Of a stretch of 64,000 bases of DNA, positions 1-10,703 are shown piece by piece. The notes below the pieces were generated by a model. It was not told the DNA's origin, made no database searches, and saw only the letters and a list, made by a program, of their open reading frames with translations. The stretch spans positions 57,065 through 121,064 of the forward strand of contig QJWJ01000133.1 in the NCBI GenBank assembly GCA_003235365.1, written 5' to 3'. Position numbers and translations under genes: made by a program. Position 1 is the stretch's first letter; every line of letters starts with the position of its first letter. This stretch comes from Deltaproteobacteria bacterium. GTDB lineage: Bacteria; Myxococcota_A; Polyangia; Polyangiales; Polyangiaceae.

Positions 1-395
1 ACAACTACCGCAAGCGATCGCGCCGCGAAGTAGAAGAAGCCGGACTGTCCGGGCGAGAGGGCCTGTTGAAGGATCTCCTGCCCGTCTTCGACAATCTCGA
101 GCGCGCCACCTCCCACGCCGACGCGACCGCAGACGTCGCGGCGTTCGTCAGCGGCATCGAGATGGTCATGCGACAGTTTCAAGACACGTTGGGCAAGCTC
201 GGCGTGGAGCGGGTGCCTGCCGTAGGAGAACGGTTCGATCCGACCGTGCACGAGGCGATTCAGCAAGTCGCGACCGCAGACGTCGAACCCGGACACGTTG
301 CGGCGGAAATTCAAGGTGGGTATCGCTTCGGCGGTCGACTGATACGACCGGCGATGGTCGTCGTCGCGAAAGCTCCCGAGCCGGCGGGAGACTGA
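1..395 (+). CDS. grpE: GrpE nucleotide exchange factor, 3' part (5' end outside window)
   Basis: GrpE releases ADP from DnaK in the cytoplasmic Hsp70 cycle. The open frame runs in from the left edge (first full codon at position 3) and gives about 130 residues up to a TGA at 393-395. The visible part has the end of the long dimerising helix followed by the signature LLPVFDNLERA, then the beta-wing domain with the FDPTVHEAI and GGYRFGGRLIRPAMVVVA segments typical of the C-terminus. A TTG at 66 is internal, because coding similarity continues upstream of it. It lies 62 bases before dnaK on the same strand, the usual grpE-dnaK order. The N-terminus cannot be judged. Confidence 0.93.
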   Translation, partial: NYRKRSRREVEEAGLSGREGLLKDLLPVFDNLERATSHADATADVAAFVSGIEMVMRQFQDTLGKLGVERVPAVGERFDPTVHEAIQQVATADVEPGHVAAEIQGGYRFGGRLIRPAMVVVAKAPEPAGD

Positions 396-457
396 GCCAC
401 GCTTCGCGGAGGGGACTGAGACTGGGGAATGTCGAGGAGACGGGTGCGATCAACGCC

Positions 458-2284
<1,827 letters not shown>

Positions 2285-2499
2285 CCGAGCGCGGCCGGCG
2301 CTGCCAAATCTTCGGGCTCCCATCAAACGGGGCCTGAAGAACTGCCCGACAATCGTGCTCGCCCACTTGGGCAGCCTTGGCGCGGGACGAGCGAAACCCG
2401 AGGAGCGCTCCGAGCCCGGAAAAGAGCTGGGCGACGCGCGTGTTTCCAAGCTCGCCGTGCAAACGCAGCTGCAAGCGTTTCCAAGTCACGGCTCGTTAC

Positions 2500-2700
2500 G
2501 ACTCGTCACCGGTGTAAGAGTACGGGCACCAAGGTCACCTGTGGATTGTCCTCACGTGCCGGGATTACCTGTGGATAACTGGATGTACCGCAGAAACACT
2601 GCTCAAACTGGGCTAGCAGGCTGTGGATAGCCCGCGTCATTTCAGGTCCCGATCCGCAGGTTGTCCACAGGGTGTTACTACGGTGGTGTATTCCAAACGT
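2500..2700. other. oriC: Candidate replication origin: cluster of four DnaA-box-like 9-mers
   Basis: The 2285-2931 gap between the 3' ends of dnaK and dnaA has no convincing gene. Within 130 bases it holds four matches or near matches to the DnaA box: TGTGGATTG at 2540-2548, TGTGGATAA (a perfect inverse of TTATCCACA) at 2570-2578, TGTGGATAG at 2622-2630, and TTGTCCACA in the opposite sense at 2661-2669. The first two start 30 bases apart, about three helical turns. Adjacency to dnaA supports an origin. Against it, the segment is not visibly AT-rich, so the unwinding element would have to lie elsewhere. The cluster could instead be an autoregulatory or titration site. Confidence 0.6.
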
Positions 2701-2931
2701 CACCAGGCAGCCACAGGTTCGAAACGCGTTGACACCCTTCCCAAGACCCGTGCCGACCAACCCCGGAAACTGAACTCAGCGCGGCGCTCAAACGAAACGC
2801 AAGCGAGCCCCGTCGTTTCGATCGTCACCGATCGATGCCAGTTGAACTACCGACTTGGGAACGGATTCACGCCGATCGGGTCCATGCGAGTCGGGTCGCG
2901 CGCGTCAACGCTCCCGCGCTGAAGACGCCGA

Positions 2932-4746
2932 TCAGTCTTCGTCAGAGCCGCCGAGGCGACTTTCGATTGCCTGCAGGTGTGCGTCGACTTCCGGATCCGA
3001 TCGACGCAGCGCCTCGACACGACGGACCGCACTCATCACCGTGGTGTGGTCGCGATTGCCGAATGCACGCCCGAGCTCCGGAAAGCTGCACTTGAGCCGC
3101 TGACGGCATAGGTACATCGCAACCTGGCGGGCAAACGCGACACTCTTGTGGCGATCCTTGCTCAGCAGCTCGGAATTGGTGAGTCGGAAGTGGCCGCATA
3201 CGGCGCGTTGGATGTCCTCGACCGTTCGCGTCTCCTGGCGACGGGGAACGACGAGCGCGATCTCCGCCTGGGCAAACTCGAGATCGATCGTGCGGCCCAT
3301 GAGGCTCGACTTGGCAGCTAGACGGATCAGCGTACCTTCGAGCTCCCGAACGTTGCTCTTGATGTGCTGAGCGAGAAGTACGGCTACCTCGTCGTCGAGC
3401 GCTATTCCCTCGAGCTGCGCCTTCTTACGCACGATGGCGACGCGCGTCTCCAACGCCGGCGTCTGAATGTCCGCGACCAACCCACTCGTAAAACGAGAGA
3501 TCAGCCGCTCGGGCATTCGCTGCAAGTCTTGCGGGTACTTGTCGCTGGAGACGACGATCGGCTTGTCTGCCTCGTGCAGCGCGTTGAAGGTGTGGAAGAA
3601 CTCTTCTTGAGTCTGCTCACGACCCGCGAGGAACTGAATGTCGTCAACGAGCAGGAGGTCGCACTCGCTGCGATAGCGGTGCCGGAACTCCTCCATCTTG
3701 TGATGCTGAAGTGCCTCGATGAACTGATTCGTGAAGCGCTCCGCGGAGACGTACAACACGCACGCGTTCGGTCGGTACTCGAGCACTTGATTGGCGATCG
3801 AGTGCATCAGGTGGGTCTTGCCCAAACCAGTACCGCCACAAATGAACAGCGGGTTGTAGCGACGCCCACCACCGCCAGCGGCGGCGATGGCAGCCGCATG
3901 AGCCAACTCGTTCGACGGCCCCACGACGAAGTTCGTGAAAGTGTACTTGGGGTTGAGCTGTTCGCGCTTGGTACTGCGCGCGATGTACTGCGGCAGCGGC
4001 CTGTCCGACGGACGCACGGAAGACGGCGGAGGTTCGGACAGCACTGCGTTTGCCCCCATCGGACTCGCGGCGCCTGGCTCCCCGTAATGGGACTGTGGGT
4101 AGGTGGACTGTGGATACGTGGCAGGCTCGGCGCGCCAGCTGTCGGCGTGACGCGCGTCGGCGAAACGCTCAGCGGGCCGTTCGCTCGTTCGCGCGTCGCC
4201 ACTCGTTCGCCCGTCGCCGTACCAGGCCTCGGCTTGACGCGCCTCTACGAAGTCAGACTCACGCTGCCAGTCGTCGCCCCGGGCACCGTACTGTCTCGTC
4301 GCGAATTGGTGATTGGCGTCGAAGTGATTGGCATCGAACGAACCACCGTCCGCGCCGCGAACGTCGACGGACGACGGCGGCGGTGCGCTGTTGCGCTCCG
4401 TGCCCGTACGGTCCCCCATGCGCAAACGGCGAGGCCGCTTGTGCGCGTCAGGAACCGACAGCACTACGACGGGACGTTCGATGTCCGAGCTGACCGACCA
4501 CACGACTTCGACGCGCCTGCTCAAACGCGCAGCCAGCGCTTCGACGAGTGCTGCTTGGTAATGGTCGCGGACCCAATCCTTCACGAAGTCATCGCGTGCA
4601 GTCAGCAGTAGCTGCCCGCCATCGAGTCCATCGAATTGGACCGACGAGAACCACTGATCGATGCCGGGACTGATCGCACGACAGTGCGCGTACGCCTCAT
4701 CCCACACCGTCGACTTTGGAGCCGTATTACCCGAATCGGAAAACAT
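2932..4746 (-). CDS. dnaA: Chromosomal replication initiator DnaA
   Basis: AAA+ initiator that binds DnaA boxes and opens oriC. From the ATG at 4746 it is 604 residues, longer than the usual 450-500. Domain I (about 10-90) has the WDEAYAHCRAIS start. Domain II is a very long polar linker (about 95-265) with short internal repeats such as TYPQSTYPQS and DANHFDANH. Domain III carries Walker A GGTGLGKTH (304-312), Walker B LLLVDDIQFL and the sensor region. Domain IV ends with RDHTTVMSAVRRVE, the DnaA-box recognition helix. A GTG at 4815 would add 23 unremarkable residues; neither start has a good Shine-Dalgarno, and the ATG fits the family better. It converges with dnaK across the DnaA-box cluster. 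Confidence 0.95.
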   Translation of the reverse strand: MFSDSGNTAPKSTVWDEAYAHCRAISPGIDQWFSSVQFDGLDGGQLLLTARDDFVKDWVRDHYQAALVEALAARLSRRVEVVWSVSSDIERPVVVLSVPDAHKRPRRLRMGDRTGTERNSAPPPSSVDVRGADGGSFDANHFDANHQFATRQYGARGDDWQRESDFVEARQAEAWYGDGRTSGDARTSERPAERFADARHADSWRAEPATYPQSTYPQSHYGEPGAASPMGANAVLSEPPPSSVRPSDRPLPQYIARSTKREQLNPKYTFTNFVVGPSNELAHAAAIAAAGGGGRRYNPLFICGGTGLGKTHLMHSIANQVLEYRPNACVLYVSAERFTNQFIEALQHHKMEEFRHRYRSECDLLLVDDIQFLAGREQTQEEFFHTFNALHEADKPIVVSSDKYPQDLQRMPERLISRFTSGLVADIQTPALETRVAIVRKKAQLEGIALDDEVAVLLAQHIKSNVRELEGTLIRLAAKSSLMGRTIDLEFAQAEIALVVPRRQETRTVEDIQRAVCGHFRLTNSELLSKDRHKSVAFARQVAMYLCRQRLKCSFPELGRAFGNRDHTTVMSAVRRVEALRRSDPEVDAHLQAIESRLGGSDED

Positions 4747-5426
4747 CTGAACTGACAACGCAGGTCCCTTAGCAACGAACGTTCTATTGTCTCTGGCCCC
4801 AATCACGCCCCACACGCGTGGGTAACGAAAAGCACTGCTTCAAGCCGAGTACCGATGGCCACATCGGTAACTGGCTCTTACGTCATCGCTCCAACTGGCT
4901 CACGGCAACGCGAGTGGCTCACAACAACGCCTGCAACGATTCAAATGGGGTTGGGAGGATCGAGAAACGGCTCAGGTCGGAGAGGGCCAACCATCGCGAC
5001 AACGATGTGGCAAGTAACACCGAGTGAGGGTCGTCTTCAACGCCCGATTTGCGGCCGATGCCGATCCAGCGGCAAAACCCGCGAATAAAAATTTTGGCTC
5101 ACAGAAGGCATGGATTCGGCCCAAAGGATCGAGCAGCACGCTGCTGGTTCGAACACAGTGGACGCCGCGACCAAACCGCTGAACTCGTTTTGACGCGTTC
5201 GCGAAACGCCTAAAAAATAGGTCTTTTTGATCGTCAAGACTCACTAGATACAAAGTGCATGACGACGCCCCCGCAGTTCAATGTGACGGAAGACGAATCA
5301 TGTGACTGCCGATTTGTTGTCCAACTCGAAGCGCTCCGACTAACTGCACGAGGCAGTGCCCGAGGTCTTGACAGAGTTCCCTCGCCCATGCCCACCGAAG
5401 CAGCTCCCCTACCTCGCAGCACATCG
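4747..5426. promoter_or_regulatory. Long non-coding stretch upstream of dnaA with AT-rich patches
   Basis: About 680 bases lie between the dnaA start and the next plus-strand gene, and I see no convincing gene in them. Two AT-rich patches stand out against the GC-rich background: around 5084-5100 (a run of A then T, AATAAAAATTTT) and around 5211-5230. The second includes the small inverted repeat CCTA-AAAAA-TAGG followed by a T-rich stretch. No DnaA boxes were seen here. The region should contain the divergent promoters for dnaA and the beta-barrel gene, and the AT-rich patches are candidates for promoter elements or a DNA-unwinding element. Confidence 0.4.
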
Positions 5427-6416
5427 ATGATCCAATCGCGACGCTTCACTCGATCCATCCAAACAACCGTGTCTAGTTGCCTCGCAACGCTGTCGATCTG
5501 CGGGGTGGCCAACGCCGAGCCGAGCACGCTGCCTCCCGAGTTGGGATACGACATGGGTTTCATGGAGACACCGCGTTCGCTCGCGATCGGCGGGGCCACG
5601 CGTGCCGTCAGCAACTCGATCGAAGCGCTCTACCTCAACCCGGCGAGCATGGCGACGGCACGGGTTTATCACTTCGGCGCAATGGCGCAGATCTGGCCCC
5701 AAGCCAAGCGCCAGACCTATGGGGCTGCTGCTGTCGACTCGTTGATCAACGCCCAACACATCGCCGGCGGTATCTCCGCCAATTGGTCCGCGCAAGATTC
5801 GGACGGAATCAATCGCGACTCCTTCGACCTGCGCTTCGGTTTGGCCGCACCGTTGTCCGATCGGTTCTTTCTGGGCGGGACGATGCACTACTTGACCCTG
5901 CGCCAGGATGGCTACCCGCGCGAAGATGGCCTGGAACCGAGCGTTGCGTCCGGGGGCTTGGACGGCTCGCCCATCGTCCAGCAGATCACGTTCGACGCGG
6001 GCGTCACGATCAAACCCACCGACGAGCTCTCGGTGGCCGCCGTCGGAACGGGTCTGACCGACCCCGGTCACGGCTTCCTACCGTTTACGTTCGGCGGCGG
6101 CGCGGGGTTTTCGACGGAAGACTTCTCGATCGAGGTCGACGCACTGGGTGACTTCACGACCTACGACCGCACGAAGATGCGGGTGATGGGGGGTGGCGAG
6201 CTACTGCTGGCGGACTCCTTTCCCGTTCGCGGCGGTTATCGGTGGGACGAGGGCACTTCGACACAGGCCGTCAGCGGTGGCTTGGGTTACGTCTCTCCCC
6301 AATTCGCGGTCGAAGCGTCGGTGCGTGGTGTCGTCGCGGGTCCTCAGTCGCTGACCGTCGTGTTCGGCTTTCGCTACCACCTGGAATCGGCCGGTCTGAG
6401 CGGCGGCGGCTTCTGA
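5427..6416 (+). CDS. Outer-membrane beta-barrel protein (PorV-like architecture)
   Basis: About 329 residues from the ATG at 5427, chosen because it begins a clean signal peptide: basic MIQSRRFTRS, a hydrophobic stretch, then cleavage after GVANA. The mature part starts with RSLAIGGATRA and IEALYLNPASMA, the pattern of FadL/PorV-type barrels (conserved G and NPA turn near the N-terminus). Alternating hydrophobic beta-strands rich in Gly and aromatic residues follow, and the last strand ends FGFRYHLESAG. Upstream in-frame starts (5259, 5388) would hide the signal peptide. The substrate or role is unknown. It is transcribed away from dnaA and has no obvious operon partner. Confidence 0.7.
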   Translation: MIQSRRFTRSIQTTVSSCLATLSICGVANAEPSTLPPELGYDMGFMETPRSLAIGGATRAVSNSIEALYLNPASMATARVYHFGAMAQIWPQAKRQTYGAAAVDSLINAQHIAGGISANWSAQDSDGINRDSFDLRFGLAAPLSDRFFLGGTMHYLTLRQDGYPREDGLEPSVASGGLDGSPIVQQITFDAGVTIKPTDELSVAAVGTGLTDPGHGFLPFTFGGGAGFSTEDFSIEVDALGDFTTYDRTKMRVMGGGELLLADSFPVRGGYRWDEGTSTQAVSGGLGYVSPQFAVEASVRGVVAGPQSLTVVFGFRYHLESAGLSGGGF

Positions 6417-6514
6417 CGATGCCGCCCCGAGGGGCTGCCTGGCGCGACGCGGCACCAATCGAGGAGGGCCGGAAGCCAACACGGGCCGTGTGCAGAACGC
6501 AACGCTGGCCGTGC

Positions 6515-7849
6515 TCACAGTGAAGCGCACAAGTGCGCACGAGTTACGCTGAGGGCCTCTTCGAACTGTTCCGATTGCACGTCGATCGTCGGTGGCATCG
6601 CCGCCTCGGAGCGCAATCGCTCGACCGCACGCGGGCTCCGAAACCAGTCCTCGTCGTGCTCTTCACACAGGCGAACCGAAAGCGCGTACCCGAGCACTGC
6701 ACCGCACAGTCGCTGCGCATCGTCTCGACGCAGACGAAACCACGCCAAGGACGCCGCATGCGGCGCGGCAGGCCCGAGCCACTCGGCGACCAACTCCCGG
6801 TGTGCGCCCTGTAAACTCCCGGGCGCCGTCAAGGCAGCCTCGCGCAACCTGAGCTTGCATGCGCGCGCCGCGAGTTCGATCAACGTCGTGGCGGCGACAG
6901 CTCGCCGCAAGTCGCGTTGCTTCTTGCGATCAACACCGAGGCGCCGCTCCAGGAAGCTTGGATTGTGCAGCAGGCTCGCGAAACATGCACCCATGACGTA
7001 CTGCTCCAGACCGAACGGGTCGTGCGCGATGACGAAGGGCTGATTCGTCGGAGCCGTGGCCCAGCGAAACTCCTCGCCGAGCGCGTCGAGCGCGCGCAGA
7101 AAGCTGCTGAGGCCCCAATGCCGTGGAAACTCGAAGTGTCGCAGGCGTAGGCCTTCGAGCAGGCGAGCTTCCCGGAACCAATCGGCGAGCGTCGACTCAC
7201 GCAGGTGCGCCGGCAACGCCGATGCTTGGCTTTGCCCCAACGGCACTTCCAACCACTCGTGGGGAGCTTCGCGGCGCCATTGCTGCAGCGGCTCCTCCAA
7301 GGCTGCGTGGCACTCGACGGCAAACGTCGTGCAGTGTTCAGCGCTCGCCGGTAGTTCCAATTCATCGGGACTGGCAAGTTCGAGTTGCGTGGCGATCTCC
7401 TGGCGACGTTCCCACAAATCTCGTTCCAGTGCAGACAACGGTTGCGCCTCGTCGAAGAACGCTGCCAGCCAAGCGCGACGACGCTGGGGGGCTTGAAGCG
7501 CATTGTCGAGCATTTCGGCGACCGTCACCCGCCCGCCGGACGGGTATGTCCCCCCGAGCTGTTGCTGGTAGCGGCGAAACGCCAATTGCGTCAATCCCAC
7601 TCGATTGATCCGTTGCTCCATCAGATCCCAGATCCAGCGCATGAGGGGCCGTCTGAGGGGATCGTCCTGTGGCAACTGGGAGACCTCGAGGAACCGCGAA
7701 CGGCCGAGATCGGCGCGAAAGCGCTCGAAGGGGTCGTCCTGCAGACTGGCCTGCTCGCGAAGGCGTTGACGCCACTCGTGAGTCTCCTCGGCAGCGGCTC
7801 GCAAGGAACGGTCGAGCGCGATGGGATCGAATTCGAACATGGGTGGCAA
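6515..7849 (-). CDS. Conserved-looking cytoplasmic protein of unknown function
   Basis: A 444-residue protein that I do not recognise. It has no signal peptide and no membrane segment. The composition is Leu/Arg/Glu-rich and predicted helical throughout, with regular acidic and basic alternation and aromatic residues (Trp) spread evenly as in a folded globular protein. No nucleotide-binding or metal motif is visible. The start could also be the ATG nine bases in (MFEFDP). It lies on the minus strand, downstream of and co-directional with the envelope protein gene at 7960-8730, with about 110 bases between them. Coding is supported by length and codon pattern rather than by family similarity. 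Confidence 0.7.
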   Translation of the reverse strand: MPPMFEFDPIALDRSLRAAAEETHEWRQRLREQASLQDDPFERFRADLGRSRFLEVSQLPQDDPLRRPLMRWIWDLMEQRINRVGLTQLAFRRYQQQLGGTYPSGGRVTVAEMLDNALQAPQRRRAWLAAFFDEAQPLSALERDLWERRQEIATQLELASPDELELPASAEHCTTFAVECHAALEEPLQQWRREAPHEWLEVPLGQSQASALPAHLRESTLADWFREARLLEGLRLRHFEFPRHWGLSSFLRALDALGEEFRWATAPTNQPFVIAHDPFGLEQYVMGACFASLLHNPSFLERRLGVDRKKQRDLRRAVAATTLIELAARACKLRLREAALTAPGSLQGAHRELVAEWLGPAAPHAASLAWFRLRRDDAQRLCGAVLGYALSVRLCEEHDEDWFRSPRAVERLRSEAAMPPTIDVQSEQFEEALSVTRAHLCASL

Positions 7850-7959
7850 ACATACTGCTCGACGCCTGGGCCGCGAAAGGGAGTGACGCCTTTGGCGTCG
7901 TCAGTCTCTTTCCATTCCACGCCCGTTGGCTGGTCGGGACTGGCAAAACGTCCTGCATT

Positions 7960-8730
7960 TCACAGCGGGTCGCCCCACACCACGGACACGGACGCCGCGG
8001 CGTTCCAATTTGCGTTGCCGAGGTCGAAGATCCCCGGATACCCCTGGGTGCAGATGCCGAGCGCCGCAGGACAGCGTTGTGCGGGCGAAAGCAGCCATTG
8101 GGACCAACCTAGGCTCGTCCCGAAACGCAACGAATCACTCAACGCCAGATCGACGCCCACACTCACCGCGTACGACGGAACCAGCGAGTTGGACGACGCC
8201 CGCTCCACGTTCCCAGCGCCGTCGCGCCAAACGTCGCTCAGTCGTAGCCGTCCAAGGCCCGGAGCGACCTGGACGTAAGGATCGAAGCGGCCAAGGCTCG
8301 CAAACCACAATCGCGCCACGAACTCCGCGCTCTGTGCTGTCGTGGTCCATTCTTCCCGCCCCTGCGGGCCGAAGTCCACCGTGTGGGCCGTGTGCTCTGC
8401 CCCCACGCGCACCCCCCAGGAGAAATGGGGCGTCGCACGCGACAACAGAGTCCCCCCCGCGGCGTAGCCCCCTCCCGCGACACAATCCGACCAAAGACAA
8501 ACTGCGCGGCGAACGCTGCCGTCGAGGGTCAGTTGCCACGCGCGACGTTCGAATCGGCGCCCGGGCAGCAGTGGCTCGGGCTCGACAATCACGGGAAGTG
8601 CAGGGGGCGGGCCCATGCGACTGCCTGCCTCCTCTGGCACGACGCCTTGGGCCAACGCCTGGCCCGGCAGGCCCATGGTCACGAACACCACCCCCAACAG
8701 AAAGACGACGACTTGCACGGAACGGGTCAT
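7960..8730 (-). CDS. Secreted outer-membrane beta-barrel-type protein
   Basis: 256 residues. It starts with a signal peptide (MTRSVQVVVFLLGVVFVTMG, cleavage near ALAQG), then a short Pro-rich segment. The rest shows beta-strand-like alternation: AWQLTLDGSVRRAVCLW, SWGVRVGAEHTAHT, and a terminal NAAASVSVVWG strand. Two Cys pairs (VCLWSDCVAGG; RCPAALGIC) suggest disulphides in the periplasm or in surface loops. The size and pattern fit small eight-strand OmpA/OmpW-like barrels found in many copies in myxobacteria. The function is unknown. It may share a transcript with the unknown protein downstream. Confidence 0.7.
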   Translation of the reverse strand: MTRSVQVVVFLLGVVFVTMGLPGQALAQGVVPEEAGSRMGPPPALPVIVEPEPLLPGRRFERRAWQLTLDGSVRRAVCLWSDCVAGGGYAAGGTLLSRATPHFSWGVRVGAEHTAHTVDFGPQGREEWTTTAQSAEFVARLWFASLGRFDPYVQVAPGLGRLRLSDVWRDGAGNVERASSNSLVPSYAVSVGVDLALSDSLRFGTSLGWSQWLLSPAQRCPAALGICTQGYPGIFDLGNANWNAAASVSVVWGDPL

Positions 8731-8999
8731 GCTCGGCGGGTCGACCGCCGCCTAAGTCGGTTGCGACTTTTCTTCGTGGCGGTCACGCGGCGAAACGCCG
8801 CGCGATCCAGCGCCCGCAAAGCGCCGCGCAAGGCTCCACTCAGCATGAAAATATCCAAGTATTCTCAGAAGCTTGCCACCCGAAACGCATCTCCGGGAAT
8901 ACCGGCTCGCGCGGGCCGGTCGCGCAGAGACCCGCGAAGGCGAGTGGATAATATCGTCTGCCGGGACTACGCTGACGGACACCGAAAGGACCCTGCGCG

Positions 9000-9617
9000 A
9001 TGAGCAATCTCGACGACGAACTGAAGAGAGCCGTGGAAGACTCCGAAGCCACGGCTACCGCCGCGGACGCCACGGTTTCCGCCGACACCGGCGAGGGGAA
9101 CCACTCGAAGCGCAATCTCGGTTTGTTGATCACCTTGCTGGTGATGGGTGGCGCCATCGTGAGCTTCGTGCTCGGGCAAGAGTCCGATGAGCTGGTCTAC
9201 TCCAAGCAGGTCGAGGATGTCGTTGGTGCCGAAGAGCAGCTGGGAGAGCGTAACCTCCGCGTGCAGGGAGTGCTCGTCCACGGGACCTTGGTCAAGCGCG
9301 ACGAACCCTGCGAATACCGTTTCAAACTGCGCTCGAAAGATCAGCCGACGAAGCCCGCACTCGAAGTGCGCTACGCGGCGTGCATCGTCCCGGACACCTT
9401 TCGCGACGTGAAGGGAATGGACGTCGAAGTCACCGCGGAAGGCAAGCTGGCAGCCGCGGGGGACGCTCCGAAGTACCTCGAAGCCAAGCAGATTTTTGCC
9501 AAGTGCCCGTCCAAGTACGAGATGCAGCAACGCCAGGCCGCTGGTGAACAGGCACCGCACGGGGAGGTTGCACCCAGCCCCATGGATACGCTACCGGGTC
9601 CGGGGCAGGGTTCCTGA
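9000..9617 (+). CDS. ccmE: CcmE-type haem chaperone, CxxxY variant
   Basis: CcmE holds haem covalently in the periplasm and passes it to CcmF for c-type cytochrome assembly. The protein has 205 residues: an acidic N-terminus, one membrane segment (about 40-58, LGLLITLLVMGGAIVSFVLG), then an OB-fold domain. The expected haem-binding segment reads AKCPSKYEM (Cys169-x3-Tyr173) where enterobacterial CcmE has His-x3-Tyr. The Cys form is known from Desulfovibrio-type and archaeal Ccm systems. A disordered tail follows. AAAGGA lies upstream of the ATG. No other ccm gene is adjacent; the neighbour is hemE, 57 bases downstream. The family call rests on the fold pattern and motif. Confidence 0.83.
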   Translation: MSNLDDELKRAVEDSEATATAADATVSADTGEGNHSKRNLGLLITLLVMGGAIVSFVLGQESDELVYSKQVEDVVGAEEQLGERNLRVQGVLVHGTLVKRDEPCEYRFKLRSKDQPTKPALEVRYAACIVPDTFRDVKGMDVEVTAEGKLAAAGDAPKYLEAKQIFAKCPSKYEMQQRQAAGEQAPHGEVAPSPMDTLPGPGQGS

Positions 9618-9674
9618 GCGCCGCTCACCCATCGAACGGACCGCTCCAAAGACCGTCGAGGATCGAAGAAAACA

Positions 9675-10703
9675 ATGTGGGATAGGTTTCTCCGCGCCTG
9701 TCGGCGCGAACCCGTCGACCGCACTCCGGTGTGGTTCATGCGTCAAGCCGGTCGCTACATGGCCGAATACCGCAAGATCCGGGAGCGCTACACGCTGCTC
9801 GAGATTTGCGCGCGGCCCGAGGTCGCCTGCGAAGTCACGTTGCAACCAATCGTGGCCCACCAAGTCGATGCAGCCATCCTGTTCGCCGACATCTTGCTTC
9901 CGCTCGAGCCGATGGGCGCGCCGTTCGAGTTCGCCGCCGGCGAGGGTCCCGTCGTTCACTCCCCGGTGCGCACGCCGGCCGACGTCGAGCGACTGCGCAT
10001 CATCGATCCCCAGGAGTCACTGAGCCACGTACTCCAGGCGATCACACTGATTCGGCGGGAACTCGAAGGAAAGACGCCGCTCATCGGATTCGCTGGCGCG
10101 CCGTTTACTTTGGCCAGCTATCTCATCGAAGGCGGCAAGAGCAACAACTACGCCAAGACCAAGGCCATGATGTACGCCGAACCGTTGGTGTGGGCGAAGC
10201 TCATGGAGAAGCTCACCGAGGTCATACGCCGCTACCTGCGAGCTCAGGTTGCCGCAGGCGCGCAAGCCATTCAGGTCTTCGATTCTTGGGTTGGTGATTT
10301 GAGCCCAACCGACTACGTCGAATTCATCCAGCCGCATTTGCGCCCGATGTTCGAAGACTTGCAGACCCTCGGCGTGCCGGTCATCCATTTTGGCACGGGC
10401 ACCGGCGCCCTGCTCGAAACCCAGCGCGATACTGGCGGAACGGTGATCGGGGTCGATTGGCGCACCCCGCTCGACGTGGCGCGCGCACGGCTCGGCGACG
10501 GCGTGGCCGTTCAGGGTAACTTGGATCCACTAGTGCTCACTGCGCCAAGGCCGTTCATCGAGAAGCGAGTCCGTGAAGTGCTCGATCGCGCGGGGTCCAA
10601 GCCAGGACACATTTTCAACCTCGGGCACGGTATTCTGCCCCACATTCCGCCCGAAAACGTTCGCTACGTGCGTGAGCTCGTCCACGAGCTGAGCGCCGAA
10701 TAG
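9675..10703 (+). CDS. hemE: Uroporphyrinogen decarboxylase HemE
   Basis: HemE decarboxylates the four acetate groups of uroporphyrinogen III to give coproporphyrinogen III in cytoplasmic haem synthesis. The length (342 residues) is typical. The N-terminal signature PVWFMRQAGRYMAEYR contains the substrate-contacting Arg residues. LFADILLPLEPMG carries the catalytic Asp, IGFAGAPFTLASYLIEGG is the second conserved block, and FNLGHGILPHIPPENV is the conserved C-terminal His segment. It directly follows the haem chaperone gene ccmE, so the two may be co-transcribed and link haem supply to cytochrome maturation. Confidence 0.97.
   Translation: MWDRFLRACRREPVDRTPVWFMRQAGRYMAEYRKIRERYTLLEICARPEVACEVTLQPIVAHQVDAAILFADILLPLEPMGAPFEFAAGEGPVVHSPVRTPADVERLRIIDPQESLSHVLQAITLIRRELEGKTPLIGFAGAPFTLASYLIEGGKSNNYAKTKAMMYAEPLVWAKLMEKLTEVIRRYLRAQVAAGAQAIQVFDSWVGDLSPTDYVEFIQPHLRPMFEDLQTLGVPVIHFGTGTGALLETQRDTGGTVIGVDWRTPLDVARARLGDGVAVQGNLDPLVLTAPRPFIEKRVREVLDRAGSKPGHIFNLGHGILPHIPPENVRYVRELVHELSAE

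Noticed and set aside
3364..4611. Long plus-strand open frame antisense to dnaA
   Set aside because: Arg/Gln/Val-rich shadow of the dnaA coding frame in GC-rich DNA; no ribosome site or family pattern.
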